Positions 33,401-41,575 are shown, counted from the stretch's first letter. The stretch is DNA of 64,000 nucleotides from Apilactobacillus apinorum (GCF_001281175.1 NZ_KQ440395.1:269593-333592); one strand, 5' to 3'. Notes: a model not told the origin generated them from the letters alone. Program-made: numbers and translations.

Positions 33401-36400
33401 CAGCTCAAAGCGCACTAGATAGTGCAACTTCACTAATGAATAGTTACTTAAGTCAAATTAGTAGTCTTCAAGCTGATAGTGCTGCAGCTGCTGAGAAGAA
33501 TAGTGCTGCAGTATCTGCTACAAACAGTCGAGCTAGATCAGTTGCTCAATCTTTTGCAACTCTAGCTAATAGTTTAAATAAACAATACGCAAATGAATCC
33601 ACAGCTTTCCAACAAAGTTTAAGTAATTTAAATAGTATGATTGCAAGTATTACTGCTGACAATCAACAAAAGGCATCTAGTGCCGCTGTAGATTATGATA
33701 ATAAGTTGGCTTCATACGAAAGTTCATTTGCAATTGCATCATCTAATGCAATATCACAAGCTGTTGCTGATGCAGAACAACGTGCTAAGCAAGCATCAGA
33801 GGCTGTATCCTTGGCTAACTCAAAAGCTTTATCTGATGCACAAAATAAAGCACAACAAGATAGTTTGAATGCGGCTAGCAGTGCAGCTCAAGCAATTAAA
33901 GATGCTGTAAATGCTGCTTCAACAGAAGCTAGTCAACAGGCTGCTGCTCAATCAACCGCAACTTCGATTGCAAATTCACAAGCACTAGACTCACTTGCCC
34001 AACAAAGTAAGAACGATTCATTAAACGCTTCACAAAGTGCTGCTAAGGCAATTCAAGATGCAATTAATTCAGCTCAATCAATAGCAAGTCAACAAGCTAG
34101 TGCACAATCAACAGCCGCTAGCGAAGCTGCTTCAAAAGCATTGCAAAGTTCACAAAATAAAGCGGCTCAAGACAGTGCAAATGCTTCATCTGTAGCAGAA
34201 TCAATTAAAAATAGTTTGATTTCTTCTGCTCAACAAAGTGCTTTAGACTCAGCAAATTCAGTTTATGCATCGTTATCATCAGCAAATTCTAAGGCTCTAG
34301 CTGATGCTCAAGATAAAGCAAATCGTGATAGTGTTGCTGCATCTAGTTATGCTAAATCGTTAATGGATGATGCTGTTTCTTCAGCGAAAGCGGACGCCCA
34401 ATCGACTGCTGATAATAATATTAGCTCATTAAATAGTTCATATGCTCAAAAAATTAATGATATGTTAGCTGCTAGCAAGCAAGCTTCGATTGCTGCCAGT
34501 CAAGCAGCATCTGAAGCTCAGTCTGCCGCTATTAGTTCGGCTCAGTCTGTCGCTGAAAGTTTAGCAAGTGCACAATCAATTGCAACATCTCAACAAAACG
34601 CAGCAGCATTAAGTTCTGCTCAACAAAAGGCTTTAGAAGATAGTCAACAAGCTCAATCTATTTATAACGATAAGCTAAATCAAGCGAGTTTAGCAGCACA
34701 AAGTTCCGCAAGCCAAATGCTATTAGATCAATCTGTAGCAAATTCAGCAGCATTAAAATCTGCACAAGATAAGGCTGCCCAAGATAGTGCAAATGCTTCT
34801 CAACGTGCAGAAGAAGTGAAACAAGCAGCATTAGATTCAGCCCGTCAATCTGCTCAAGACTCTGCTAACTCTTTGATACAATCACTTCAAAGTAGTTACA
34901 ATGCGTCAATTGCATCAGCTCAAAGCAACGCAGTGGCTGAAAGTATTGCAGCTGCAAACAATGCTAAATCAGCATTAGATTCTGCACTAAATGATGCTCG
35001 GAATAGTGCTGCTAATCAAATCAATGCATTGCAATCAAGTAATGCTGATCTGCTTTCATCAGCTCAAAGTAAGGCAACAGCTGATAGTTTAGCGGCTTCT
35101 CAAAAAGCTCAAGATGAGATTAGTTCAGCTGTTCAATCTGCCCAAGATAAAGCTAAGAGTGATGCTCAAGCTATCATCGATTCATTGAACTCACAATATG
35201 CAAATAGCTTATCATTAGCCAATAGTAAGGCCTCTGCAGATAGTATTGCAGCGAGTCAAGCTGCTGAACAAGCTAAGAATGATGCACTTTCATCAGCTCA
35301 AGAAGCTGCCCGTCAGGAAAGTATCGCAACCGCTGAATCTAACGCTGCTGCATTGAAATCAGCACAAGATAAAGCATACAGTGATAGTGTTGAAGCATCT
35401 AAAAATGCTGATTCATTACTAAGCGCTGCAGTTTCAGCTGCTAAATCAGCTGCTGAGAGTCAAGCTGCGGTCCAATCAGCAGCTACTTCAGCCATAAATT
35501 CACAAGCGTTATCATTTGCTCAAAGTAAGGCAAAGGCTGATTCTGAAGCTGCTTCATCAGTAGCTCAATCAATTATCAGTTCAGCTGAATCGCTAGCATC
35601 ACAAACGGCATCTCAATATGCTCAATCTGTTGCTAATAGTGTTAAGGATTCTTATGATAGTAAGGTTGCATCAATCGCCTCACAAAACGATGCTCAATCT
35701 AAAGCTGCTAACCAAGCAGTTGATGATTTGAGAAATCAATTGAGTGCTTCTGCTAAGGCTGATATGGATAAACTAGCTGCATCAAACGCGGCTGCTCAAC
35801 AAAGCTTAAAATCTGAATATGATAGCTTAATTGCTGCCGAAAGAAGTTCAGCTCAAGCGGCCATTGATAGTGCCGCATCAAGTGCAGCTTCTGATGCTAA
35901 GAGTAAGGCAGAAAGTCAAGCTCAATCAGAACAAGCTAAAATCACTAGTGATTACTTAGCTAAATCTAATGAGATGAACTCAACATTCGCAAGCGAAATG
36001 GCTTCATTGCAAGCTAGTTTACAAGCAGCTCAAAGTGCTGCAATTAGTTCAGCTCAATCTGTTGCTGATAGTCAAGCTGCACAAAGAAGTTCTGCATTTG
36101 CTAGTCAACTTGCATCACTTCAATCACAAAGTGCAGCTGACCTAAGCGCTGCCAACTCGGCTGCTTCAGCTGCCTTGAGTTCAGCTCAATCTTCAGCAAT
36201 TAGTAGCGCACAATCTGATGCTGACTCGCTTAAAGCTTCATTAGCATCTTCATACGAAAATGCAATGGCTATTATAAAAGCTAAACAAGAAGCAACTTCG
36301 ATTGCAGACATGAATAACCAACATGCTGCTTTAAGTAGTCAAGCTGCGAAATTCAACGAAGAGATTAATAACTTGAAGAATCAATTAAGTAGTAAAGATA

Positions 36401-37125
36401 ACGATAACAGTAAGTTAATTAAGACTTATGAAGATCAAATTGCGGAATTACGTGCCGAAATTGCTCGTCTAAAGGCCAACCCAGGTGTCGTGATTAAACA
36501 AAATGATGTTTACTACCCAGTAGCAGAACCAGCTACTAACTACCAAGTTATTAATCAAGGTGGTGTCTGGGTTCACGACGATAAAGACTTTAGTGAAGAT
36601 AATCGTGTTCGTTTCATTAAATACGGTGCTAAAATTAAGGTACAAAAAGTTGTTAACCACAAGGGCATTACTAGGTTGTACATTGGTAAAAATCAATATG
36701 TAACTGCTAATAAGAACTTTGTCGCTACCGATAAAGAGTTACAAGCAGTTCCTAAGTATGTTTACAGCTTAAACATCGAAAGAAATAAAGCAACAGTGTA
36801 CAAAGTAACTGGCTTTAAGTACATCGAAGGTAAGTTAAAACTAGAGGTAAAAGGAAAATATGTTGATCCTAATAATTACGATAATGGTTACTATGCTCAA
36901 ACAGAAAATAATAACCAATCTGATTATCGAATTATTAAGACCAGCGGAGCCTGGATACATGATAGTAAGCACTTTACTAAACATAACCGTATTCAAAAAT
37001 TAAAACGCGGTCAAAAGGTAAAAGTCGTTAAAGTTGTAAAGACAGGTGGAATTACTCGTCTATACATCGGTAATGGTCAATACATTACTTCTAACAAGAC
37101 TTTCGTGCAAAAACATCATAAGTAA
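27481..37125 (+). CDS. Giant serine-rich coiled-coil surface protein C, about 3,214 aa
   Basis: I chose the GTG at 27,481. GAGGTGA lies five bases upstream, and the translation then aligns from residue 1 with giant protein B (YNK, NDKKIL, KVKKxWVVVS). The ATG at 27,439 would add 14 unrelated residues. The order is: signal peptide of the KxYKxGKxW-like class (1-45), Ser/Asn-rich linker, a mixed domain to about 365, and six beta repeats of 65-74 residues (about 365-775) with motifs like VTFxDxxGNxxGxGT. Then come about 2,200 residues (775-2,990) dominated by Ala, Ser, Gln, Asp and Lys in runs such as SAQSSAxxAxxSA, very likely a long helical coiled coil. Two DUF5776-like modules close it (about 3,020-3,085 and 3,145-3,214). 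No LPXTG is present. Such Ser-rich proteins are often O-glycosylated, and two glycosyltransferase genes lie next door. The function is unknown. Confidence 0.92.
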   Translation: MKYNKQKIRKINDKKILKKVKKNWVVVSVSSFAFFGAAGFTLTNGNVNAHAYVNSGKTVVVAGQNSSAATYTSGSSSQSTSTNSANVATSSSANSNIAPTSSINSLSNSNPTNNTPSVYQTTDWDSYASLSENMGSSSSNNQITTSTNLSDAENIIDQMASSAQSAIDSNTANYRAALAQGLSTKMASGTFGTLYFLDKNGNQIFSGNGAPFGYQGPQRGGNTSNYQIYNSNVASSSSNQLNNPNNINNDGKLWVITTGSGVTNTFLGSPQIRIEVKGTNPTFVMPVQLYDPNGNPIAQTNNDSTGMAPTAMGMAVINASNNSLVQVLNMNVDPTKYVAPAAGTILTVDPNTYNYKLIVASAAKPYPLNFYNRNGQLVATGTVNINNNGTITNTYTTGNLSSTVYHIPSNPKIVTDVNNAGQYAMNVDQNTASLTFVTPNGTQLTDSNNNVLTGTVYVNADGSGTIADSTAINGSAYHVVPGAQPSLQNGQYVVNVTKNARTSTVTFTNKGNIITDANGNPYTGLVNVNGNSVAKLVDYGQLGNSNYHITQNSSLIKDANDDNFTMEVTPNNVGNTQSANFVDANGNVQGQGTIIFDSNNNPKLVDNGNLNINNYYVVNNQVISNNGQYQVLVKPFSITNTLPVYFVDSNNNNHGQGTIVIDQSGNAKLVDTGSLDSANYYIANGQINNVNGQYQILVNPNVSSKSVSVTFYDSYTGKAVGTGTGISINGNDPLGIKSYGNLDTTSYYLSGKVVHFNDASGNPVYWAYVTVQPQRADSIAASNSSSAAAYISSSQSSVAQSIANAISLASSTAASLANSIAASNAAVAGANFQNSITALQNQSQQAVQASLLASQTASSYAQSLINSANSAYNSLQTSAATDKSNTISNLQSSAATDKSNAVSAAISSTLSSAQSSAQSVQNSLSIANSQAIVDLNNQYQNSLAVLSSQAISNQNSAVQSATNSINAANQATIAKINADNNKKINQLLAQSYANSVSAQSIADSLQSSAVNSVKADAANSMSILTQQNIDAVNQLNSSYQAQLQSAQNSASAAINSAASSAATSMSAADATVLQNTIDSLTKQFQASSSAQQAQYLAASIAASSSAKAEMDSAISSLTSSANSVYQQQSIANSQAIQSLQQQSIADSKAASSQAAVDLANAVQTAKSNAESAAKSQADQLAADNQKRIDSMNAKSIEDSQNASSVAQSILNSAIQSAQDSYAAQLSATSSANQSLIDSMNAKSISDSQSAAQSAQNAIDSAVKSASSSANSLAQSIADSNNAVIDSLKSQNIQDLQSAQNSATTAITSAADSARLSAETKAAEESTATSIANSKQISDIQSNADTQLQSAQSSAKSAVDSVAQSVKDSASSLAKSIADSNNSLISSLQAQSIQDLQSAQSSASAAIDSAVSSAKSIAQSKADADSIATQKSNQDAINSLKSQNDQALANQSSAYQDAMNSAIQSAQSSAAKEADDLRSQNQSAIDSLSQKAEQDSIAASNSAQTAINNAVSSAQKSVSDSASSLAEQVSAANSKALEQLQQQSSNDLASLQSSASAAIESAASSARSVASSQASVEYSALSTANSNTIKQMQDKSTADSIAASNSAQSAIQSAVQTAQDEASKQAAAQSTAVSQHNQSVIDSLQQQIIDDSKNASNSAQQATNDAVASAQKAASDSASAQSVATSIANQKAIDDMIAKAKSDSENAAASAQAAINDAIAKTSLAASSSAAQESLSTSLANSSAIASLSQKAINDSKSAADQADADKRNAVSSAQNSLNNSYSGYIKSLNDDRDAEINSLKANLDSANSSLAQVTQDSIAQSSAFDSAIASLQGDSKLASEAAYSASVAAASSYSSVIDSYEATISSLQSDQKATSDQVIKYQKELSDLQNSYNDTINSAKAASSAAAQASSAAIDSAASKAASEAQQQAKDSQAQSEAASKAKDLESQAQQSIQDSYNQKISDLQNASTASSAAAQSALDSATSLMNSYLSQISSLQADSAAAAEKNSAAVSATNSRARSVAQSFATLANSLNKQYANESTAFQQSLSNLNSMIASITADNQQKASSAAVDYDNKLASYESSFAIASSNAISQAVADAEQRAKQASEAVSLANSKALSDAQNKAQQDSLNAASSAAQAIKDAVNAASTEASQQAAAQSTATSIANSQALDSLAQQSKNDSLNASQSAAKAIQDAINSAQSIASQQASAQSTAASEAASKALQSSQNKAAQDSANASSVAESIKNSLISSAQQSALDSANSVYASLSSANSKALADAQDKANRDSVAASSYAKSLMDDAVSSAKADAQSTADNNISSLNSSYAQKINDMLAASKQASIAASQAASEAQSAAISSAQSVAESLASAQSIATSQQNAAALSSAQQKALEDSQQAQSIYNDKLNQASLAAQSSASQMLLDQSVANSAALKSAQDKAAQDSANASQRAEEVKQAALDSARQSAQDSANSLIQSLQSSYNASIASAQSNAVAESIAAANNAKSALDSALNDARNSAANQINALQSSNADLLSSAQSKATADSLAASQKAQDEISSAVQSAQDKAKSDAQAIIDSLNSQYANSLSLANSKASADSIAASQAAEQAKNDALSSAQEAARQESIATAESNAAALKSAQDKAYSDSVEASKNADSLLSAAVSAAKSAAESQAAVQSAATSAINSQALSFAQSKAKADSEAASSVAQSIISSAESLASQTASQYAQSVANSVKDSYDSKVASIASQNDAQSKAANQAVDDLRNQLSASAKADMDKLAASNAAAQQSLKSEYDSLIAAERSSAQAAIDSAASSAASDAKSKAESQAQSEQAKITSDYLAKSNEMNSTFASEMASLQASLQAAQSAAISSAQSVADSQAAQRSSAFASQLASLQSQSAADLSAANSAASAALSSAQSSAISSAQSDADSLKASLASSYENAMAIIKAKQEATSIADMNNQHAALSSQAAKFNEEINNLKNQLSSKDNDNSKLIKTYEDQIAELRAEIARLKANPGVVIKQNDVYYPVAEPATNYQVINQGGVWVHDDKDFSEDNRVRFIKYGAKIKVQKVVNHKGITRLYIGKNQYVTANKNFVATDKELQAVPKYVYSLNIERNKATVYKVTGFKYIEGKLKLEVKGKYVDPNNYDNGYYAQTENNNQSDYRIIKTSGAWIHDSKHFTKHNRIQKLKRGQKVKVVKVVKTGGITRLYIGNGQYITSNKTFVQKHHK

Positions 37126-37126
37126 T

Positions 37127-37164
37127 AAAAAAAGCTCCTATCCGAAAAGGATAGGGGCTTTTTT
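37127..37164. terminator. Bidirectional terminator, giant gene C / glycosyltransferase operon
   Basis: AAAAAGCTCCTATCC and its complement flank a short A-rich loop, with T runs on both strands. It lies in the 49-base gap between two convergent genes. Confidence 0.92.
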
Positions 37165-37174
37165 GTGTACTGAT

Positions 37175-38683
37175 TTATTTATTGAAAAATGTTTCCCATT
37201 GAGCAAATACATTGTCAGGATTAAATTTAATTGATTTAGTAATTGCTTGATCATGCATACGATCATAGGTATCTTGATTGTTTAAAATCTCAATTACACG
37301 GTTTGCTAAACTAGTAATATTTTTAGGTTCGACCAAGAAACCGTTAACGTTATTTTCAATGATTTCGTTAGGTCCATAGTTAACATCGTAAGCAACTTCA
37401 GGTAAACCATAGCTAAGTCCTTCAACTAATGACATGCTAAGACCTTCACCTAATGAAGTTTGAACTAACACACAAGTATTGTATAAGATATTGTCCTTTT
37501 CAGCTTCAATTTTGTAATCCAATAAAGAGACAGCGTTTTCGATTTTTAGCTGTTTGATTATTGCTTCTAATTCGTTCTTGTAATCAGCTGATTCGAAATA
37601 TCCCATGATATTTAGGTGAACATCTGGAACTTGTTGTTGAACTGCCGGAATAATAGTTAATAGTTCACTAATATTCTTGTCTCTGAAGACACGGCCTAAA
37701 TAAGTGATATTATGGGTGTTTACCGGTTTGATGTTAGCTTTCAAATCAAAAGCAGAATCAAAGATACTGTAGAACTTACCCATTGGATAACGCTTTTCTA
37801 GGTCTTTTCTTTGCTTATCCGTAGGCACGATTATTCCTGCAAACTTACCAAAGAATTCATCGAATAGTGGGTATAAGTTGTTAAATAAGACTGCACTATT
37901 GTTTCCAGCTTGAGAAGCATTTTCAGTATGGACATTGTGTAAATATTGATACTTAGTAGCATCAGTATTTAAGTTAGCGATGACTGGGGTTAATGATGGA
38001 CGGTCGTTAATAATGACTGTGTTTTCATCGCTGATTTCTTCCAAGAAGAAGGCGAAAAGATCATCTTCAGTATTAAAACGATAAGTCTTACCTTTGTAAT
38101 CTAATAACTTGTACATTGATGGTAGGACACGATCACCGACATTCATATGAGTGATTTCAATTACGACTTTGCCGTTCTTATCAAAGACTAATTCATGACC
38201 AATTCCGCCAGCAGGGTGCATGTAAATTTCTTTGGACTTAAAACCACGATAATCAAAAACGTCTTGGCTAGAAATATTTCCAAAGTTGTCATAGTATTCG
38301 ATATTACCAATTTCACCAATGGTTAGTGGGAAAATCGATACTTTGGCGATCCGTTGACCTAAGCGTTCAATGTATGAAGTATTGTTGTCCACTCCGTTGA
38401 TTTTATAGTCATGTTTATCTACAACAGAAGAGTAACGTAAGTATTCATGATGGTTTTTCTTACCAGTTTGATTTTGAAAATAATCGTACATGTTTAATAC
38501 TTGGTCGTCATCAATTCCATATTTTTCGATTTCTTGGTGCAAACTAGGATTGAAGTTTCTAGTAACAATCTTGGCATCAACACCATTCCTCTTAAATAAT
38601 TTAGCTCGATTCATGGCCGAGAATTCTGTTCCGGAATTGAATGTAAAAATGTTTTCATTTACGAATAGATATTGCTTGGTCAT
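37175..38683 (-). CDS. GT4 glycosyltransferase with DUF1975-type N-terminal domain (502 aa)
   Basis: This is a retaining GT-B enzyme of the group annotated as poly(glycerol-phosphate) glucosyltransferase (TagE) or accessory-Sec GtfA. The N-terminal about 200 residues carry the beta-rich DUF1975-like signature (NSGTEFSAMNRAKLFKRNG, then YDNFG, DYRGF, MHPAGG). The C-terminal half has the GT4 EX7E motif, GEGLSMSLVEGL with Glu413 and Glu421, followed by YGPNEII. AAGGAGG, inside the end of the upstream gene, is its ribosome binding site; only two bases separate the two reading frames, so they are translationally linked. In Lactiplantibacillus plantarum a similar former TagE pair (GtfA/GtfB) is needed for protein O-glycosylation. 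Next to giant protein C, glycosylation of surface proteins is the better guess; wall teichoic acid decoration is the alternative. It acts in the cytoplasm. Confidence 0.85.
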   Translation of the reverse strand: MTKQYLFVNENIFTFNSGTEFSAMNRAKLFKRNGVDAKIVTRNFNPSLHQEIEKYGIDDDQVLNMYDYFQNQTGKKNHHEYLRYSSVVDKHDYKINGVDNNTSYIERLGQRIAKVSIFPLTIGEIGNIEYYDNFGNISSQDVFDYRGFKSKEIYMHPAGGIGHELVFDKNGKVVIEITHMNVGDRVLPSMYKLLDYKGKTYRFNTEDDLFAFFLEEISDENTVIINDRPSLTPVIANLNTDATKYQYLHNVHTENASQAGNNSAVLFNNLYPLFDEFFGKFAGIIVPTDKQRKDLEKRYPMGKFYSIFDSAFDLKANIKPVNTHNITYLGRVFRDKNISELLTIIPAVQQQVPDVHLNIMGYFESADYKNELEAIIKQLKIENAVSLLDYKIEAEKDNILYNTCVLVQTSLGEGLSMSLVEGLSYGLPEVAYDVNYGPNEIIENNVNGFLVEPKNITSLANRVIEILNNQDTYDRMHDQAITKSIKFNPDNVFAQWETFFNK

Positions 38684-38685
38684 TA

Positions 38686-40317
38686 TTAAGCCTCCTTATG
38701 TTCCATGTCATTTAGACCTTGAGTAATGTCGCTATGATATGTTTTGAGTTTGTCTTGCCAAGTTTTTTTAGCAGAATTGATTAAATCTTCCCAGGCTTTC
38801 CAAACACTGTCTTCAGAAAAACGATTTGATAGTTCATAAGCCTTATCAGACATTGATTGTAATAAATCGTCATCAGAGAATAACTTAACCATACAGTCTG
38901 AAAGTGCCTTAGTGTCGTCATAATCAACGACGTAACCATTTTCGTCATTCACAATTAATTCATTTGGACCATAATTAGTATCGAAGGTAATTCCAACATC
39001 ACCTTGGGATTGAGCTTCCATTAAGGCTAAGTTAAAACCTTCCATGACAGAAGCTAGCGCATAGATTTGTGCGTTTCGTTGAACAGCGGCAACGTCATTA
39101 GTGTATTCGTGTAGTTTAACGGCATCGCGAAGGTCGTATTCGTCTAGGGATGCGTTGATACGTTTCATCGCCACGTCATCATTAGAATGGTCAACGTATC
39201 CGTAAACTTCCATGTTAATGTCTGGAATTTCCTTCTTGGCCATTCCCATGGCGTCAATAATCTTATTGATTTGCTTTTCAGGAGCAACACGAGCGGTTAC
39301 AACAATGCTGTGCTTTTTACGATTAGCCATTGGCACTCGTTTTTGTTGAAGGTCTTCGTTTTTAATTACCCCTACCGGAATCGTAAACATATCAATGGCA
39401 GGATTAAAACGCTTTTTAACATCGTTAGTTTGCTTTTCGGTCGCGCTAACAATGGCGTCATATCTGTTTGCATCAGTTAATGAATATTCATAGTTGTTAT
39501 TCATGATTGATGTATCAGTTTTTTGTGCATCACCTGCATGTGAGTTATGAAGATGTAATACTGTGTATGTAGGTGAGTTTAGGTTTTCTAGAATTTCTTC
39601 AAAGTAGTCAGAACGATCCATAACATAAATGTTAGGGTTATTCTTGTCCATGAATTCTACATTGATTGATTCTAAGAAATCTTTAATGACACCAACGATA
39701 TTGTTATGAGTTCTAACGGCACCATCTTTTCGAATGATTTTAAAACCAGATTTTTCTAGTTTGCCTGCTGCGTTGAATCTAAAATAATCTTCAACAGCAG
39801 GGCGTCCATCTGGCGTGTACCATGTCTCGGTCGCGATTTTGTTGTCAGGTGTGTACCATTGAGCCATTGATAAGAATCCGCGGTAATCATAAAAGTCAAC
39901 GCGATATAAGTTAGAGAATCCGTCAAATAATTCTACAGACTTAACTAGGTCTTCGTCGGTTACTTCTTTATCAAATAGATTGATACGACCAACAATTTGC
40001 TTGTTACTATAGACGATAATTCTGTTTTGCTCTTTATCTTTGTCATAAGTAAGGTTATCCACACCAAATTCAATATCTTTCGGTTTTAGTGGTTTTGCTT
40101 CTAAATCAAGGGCTTCTTGGAAGTAATCAAATATATTTAAGATGTACTTATCTTCAATCCCATTTTTGTTTAAGTGGTAGTGAAGCAATGGATTCCATTC
40201 ACGGAAAACTAGTCGATAGTCTTCGCCGAATTTTTCGAATAGCTTCGCACGTTTTAATTGGGCATGTTCGATCCCAGAGTTTTTAGCATTAAAACTGGAA
40301 TTTAGGAAAAAATTCAT
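38686..40317 (-). CDS. GT4 glycosyltransferase with DUF1975-type N-terminal domain (543 aa)
   Basis: This is the first gene of the pair and a paralogue of the downstream enzyme. The start at 40,317 (MNFFLNSSF) has AAGGAG seven bases upstream; an in-frame ATG 18 bases earlier overlaps that site and is rejected. The N-terminal part (NSGIEHAQLKRAKLF, then YDYRGF, YTPDG) is the DUF1975-like extension, and the C-terminal half is GT4 with MEGFNLALMEAQ (Glu426, Glu434) and YGPNELI. Both pair members keep the EX7E residues, unlike classical GtfB chaperone subunits, so each may be catalytic. It is probably a UDP-sugar transferase working as a complex with its neighbour on Ser-rich proteins, or less likely on teichoic acid. 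A TATAAT box lies about 30 bases upstream. Confidence 0.84.
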   Translation of the reverse strand: MNFFLNSSFNAKNSGIEHAQLKRAKLFEKFGEDYRLVFREWNPLLHYHLNKNGIEDKYILNIFDYFQEALDLEAKPLKPKDIEFGVDNLTYDKDKEQNRIIVYSNKQIVGRINLFDKEVTDEDLVKSVELFDGFSNLYRVDFYDYRGFLSMAQWYTPDNKIATETWYTPDGRPAVEDYFRFNAAGKLEKSGFKIIRKDGAVRTHNNIVGVIKDFLESINVEFMDKNNPNIYVMDRSDYFEEILENLNSPTYTVLHLHNSHAGDAQKTDTSIMNNNYEYSLTDANRYDAIVSATEKQTNDVKKRFNPAIDMFTIPVGVIKNEDLQQKRVPMANRKKHSIVVTARVAPEKQINKIIDAMGMAKKEIPDINMEVYGYVDHSNDDVAMKRINASLDEYDLRDAVKLHEYTNDVAAVQRNAQIYALASVMEGFNLALMEAQSQGDVGITFDTNYGPNELIVNDENGYVVDYDDTKALSDCMVKLFSDDDLLQSMSDKAYELSNRFSEDSVWKAWEDLINSAKKTWQDKLKTYHSDITQGLNDMEHKEA

Positions 40318-40346
40318 AATGATACTCCTTTGCATTTATTTCTTTC

Positions 40347-40352
40347 ATTATA
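40347..40352 (-). promoter_or_regulatory. -10 box of the glycosyltransferase operon
   Basis: The minus strand reads GCGTTATAATG here, about 30 bases before the chosen start codon. The -35 region is weak. Confidence 0.55.
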
Positions 40353-40489
40353 ACGCAAATAAAGATGAAAATAATTAAAGAAAGCATTAAGAATAGATAA
40401 TTTGTCTACTTTGTTTAGAGGATAAAATTTGCGCATTTATGATATAAAATGATAGAATCAATTCATTACATATTTTGGAGATGAACAAC

Positions 40490-41500
40490 ATGAAAAAAGT
40501 TACACAATATACATTTTTTGCTGTTACAGCGTTGATATTTGCTACTGCTGGTAGCAACATTGCTGCACATGCAGATATATTTAATAATGCAAGCGCAAGT
40601 CAAATCGCTGCTGCTGAAAAATTAGCAGGTGGTAATAATTCAACCACCACTACTTCTACAAATACTAATAATACTAGTGCAAGTCAGAATTTAAACAACA
40701 CTTCTAACAACAATGATGCTGACTATTCCGGTATTAGTTTTACTGTTATCGCAACCCATTCTGGATTTCAATACCAAGATGCAACTTTAAAGGGTGATCA
40801 AGCCGGGGCATATGATAAGGGTGATAAATTAACTGTCGTTGGTGTGCAAAAAGACGGTAACAAGTTAAGATACGAAGTCCTAACTCCAAATGGTAAGTTT
40901 TTCATCTCTGCATATTACACAAAATTAGCTGATGCTAAAGACACTGCTGTTAGAGAAGGAATGGTAGCAATTGCTAATAACAAGTTCTTCACAGTGATTG
41001 CCACTCATGATGGTGTGGTTTACACCGATTCATCATTATCAGCTGACAAACAAATCTCTGCCTACAACAATGGTGACACTTTCAACGTTGTCAAAGTAGT
41101 TAAAGAAAATAACAAATTAAGATATGCTGTACAAACTGATACTGGTTTTTACTACATTTCTGCATACCACACTAAGTTAGCTGACAATGGTAGCGCTGCT
41201 CAATACAAAGCAATGCGTGCTGCAGTAATTAACGTGAAAACACCTGCTAAGACTAACAACAGTGCCTACTACACTACTGTTAAAAAGGGTAACCACGTTG
41301 CTGTTGCTAAGAAAGCACTAGTTCAACACACAACTAAGACTTTCAAGGACAACTCAGCTAAGGCCAAGAAGAATACAATCAAAAAGGGTAAGAAATTATC
41401 ATTCAATAGCATCGTTAAAGTTGGTACCACCTACCGTTTACATTTAACTAACGGTAAATATGTCACAGCAAGTAAGCAATTTGTGAACGTTATTAAATAA
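40490..41500 (+). CDS. Secreted protein with two internal repeats and a giant-protein-type C-terminus
   Basis: The ATG at 40,490 is nine bases after TTTGGAG; upstream in-frame TTG and ATG codons sit in or on that site. The product has 336 residues. Residues 1-28 are a normal Sec signal peptide ending IAAHA. A Ser/Thr/Asn linker leads to two copies of a roughly 70-residue beta domain, both beginning FTVIATHxG and ending ISAYxTKLAD (about 80-150 and 160-230), probably SH3-like. The C-terminal about 75 residues are basic and end in KYVTASKQFVNVIK, matching the DUF5776-like modules of the giant proteins next door. It is probably a small cell-wall-bound protein using the same wall ligand as the giants. 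The function is unknown. Confidence 0.85.
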   Translation: MKKVTQYTFFAVTALIFATAGSNIAAHADIFNNASASQIAAAEKLAGGNNSTTTTSTNTNNTSASQNLNNTSNNNDADYSGISFTVIATHSGFQYQDATLKGDQAGAYDKGDKLTVVGVQKDGNKLRYEVLTPNGKFFISAYYTKLADAKDTAVREGMVAIANNKFFTVIATHDGVVYTDSSLSADKQISAYNNGDTFNVVKVVKENNKLRYAVQTDTGFYYISAYHTKLADNGSAAQYKAMRAAVINVKTPAKTNNSAYYTTVKKGNHVAVAKKALVQHTTKTFKDNSAKAKKNTIKKGKKLSFNSIVKVGTTYRLHLTNGKYVTASKQFVNVIK

Positions 41501-41513
41501 TGGGAATTATTTG

Positions 41514-41545
41514 AAAGCCATCTCTTAGCTGAGATGGCTTTTTTA
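41514..41545 (+). terminator. Intrinsic terminator
   Basis: AAAGCCATCTC pairs with GAGATGGCTTT around a six-base loop, followed by a T run. It ends the 336-residue secreted protein gene. Confidence 0.9.
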
Positions 41546-41575
41546 TGTCAAAAATATAATTTTTTTATAAAAAAA

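Noticed and set aside
2-37125. CRISPR array or DNA-level tandem repeat
   Set aside because: The periodicity is at protein level with diverged DNA; there are no short identical repeats with unique spacers and no cas genes.
9400-37125. LPXTG sortase anchors at the ends of the giant proteins
   Set aside because: All three end in basic modules (FVKRIK, YVKRIK, FVQKHHK) with no LPXTG, hydrophobic helix or charged tail.
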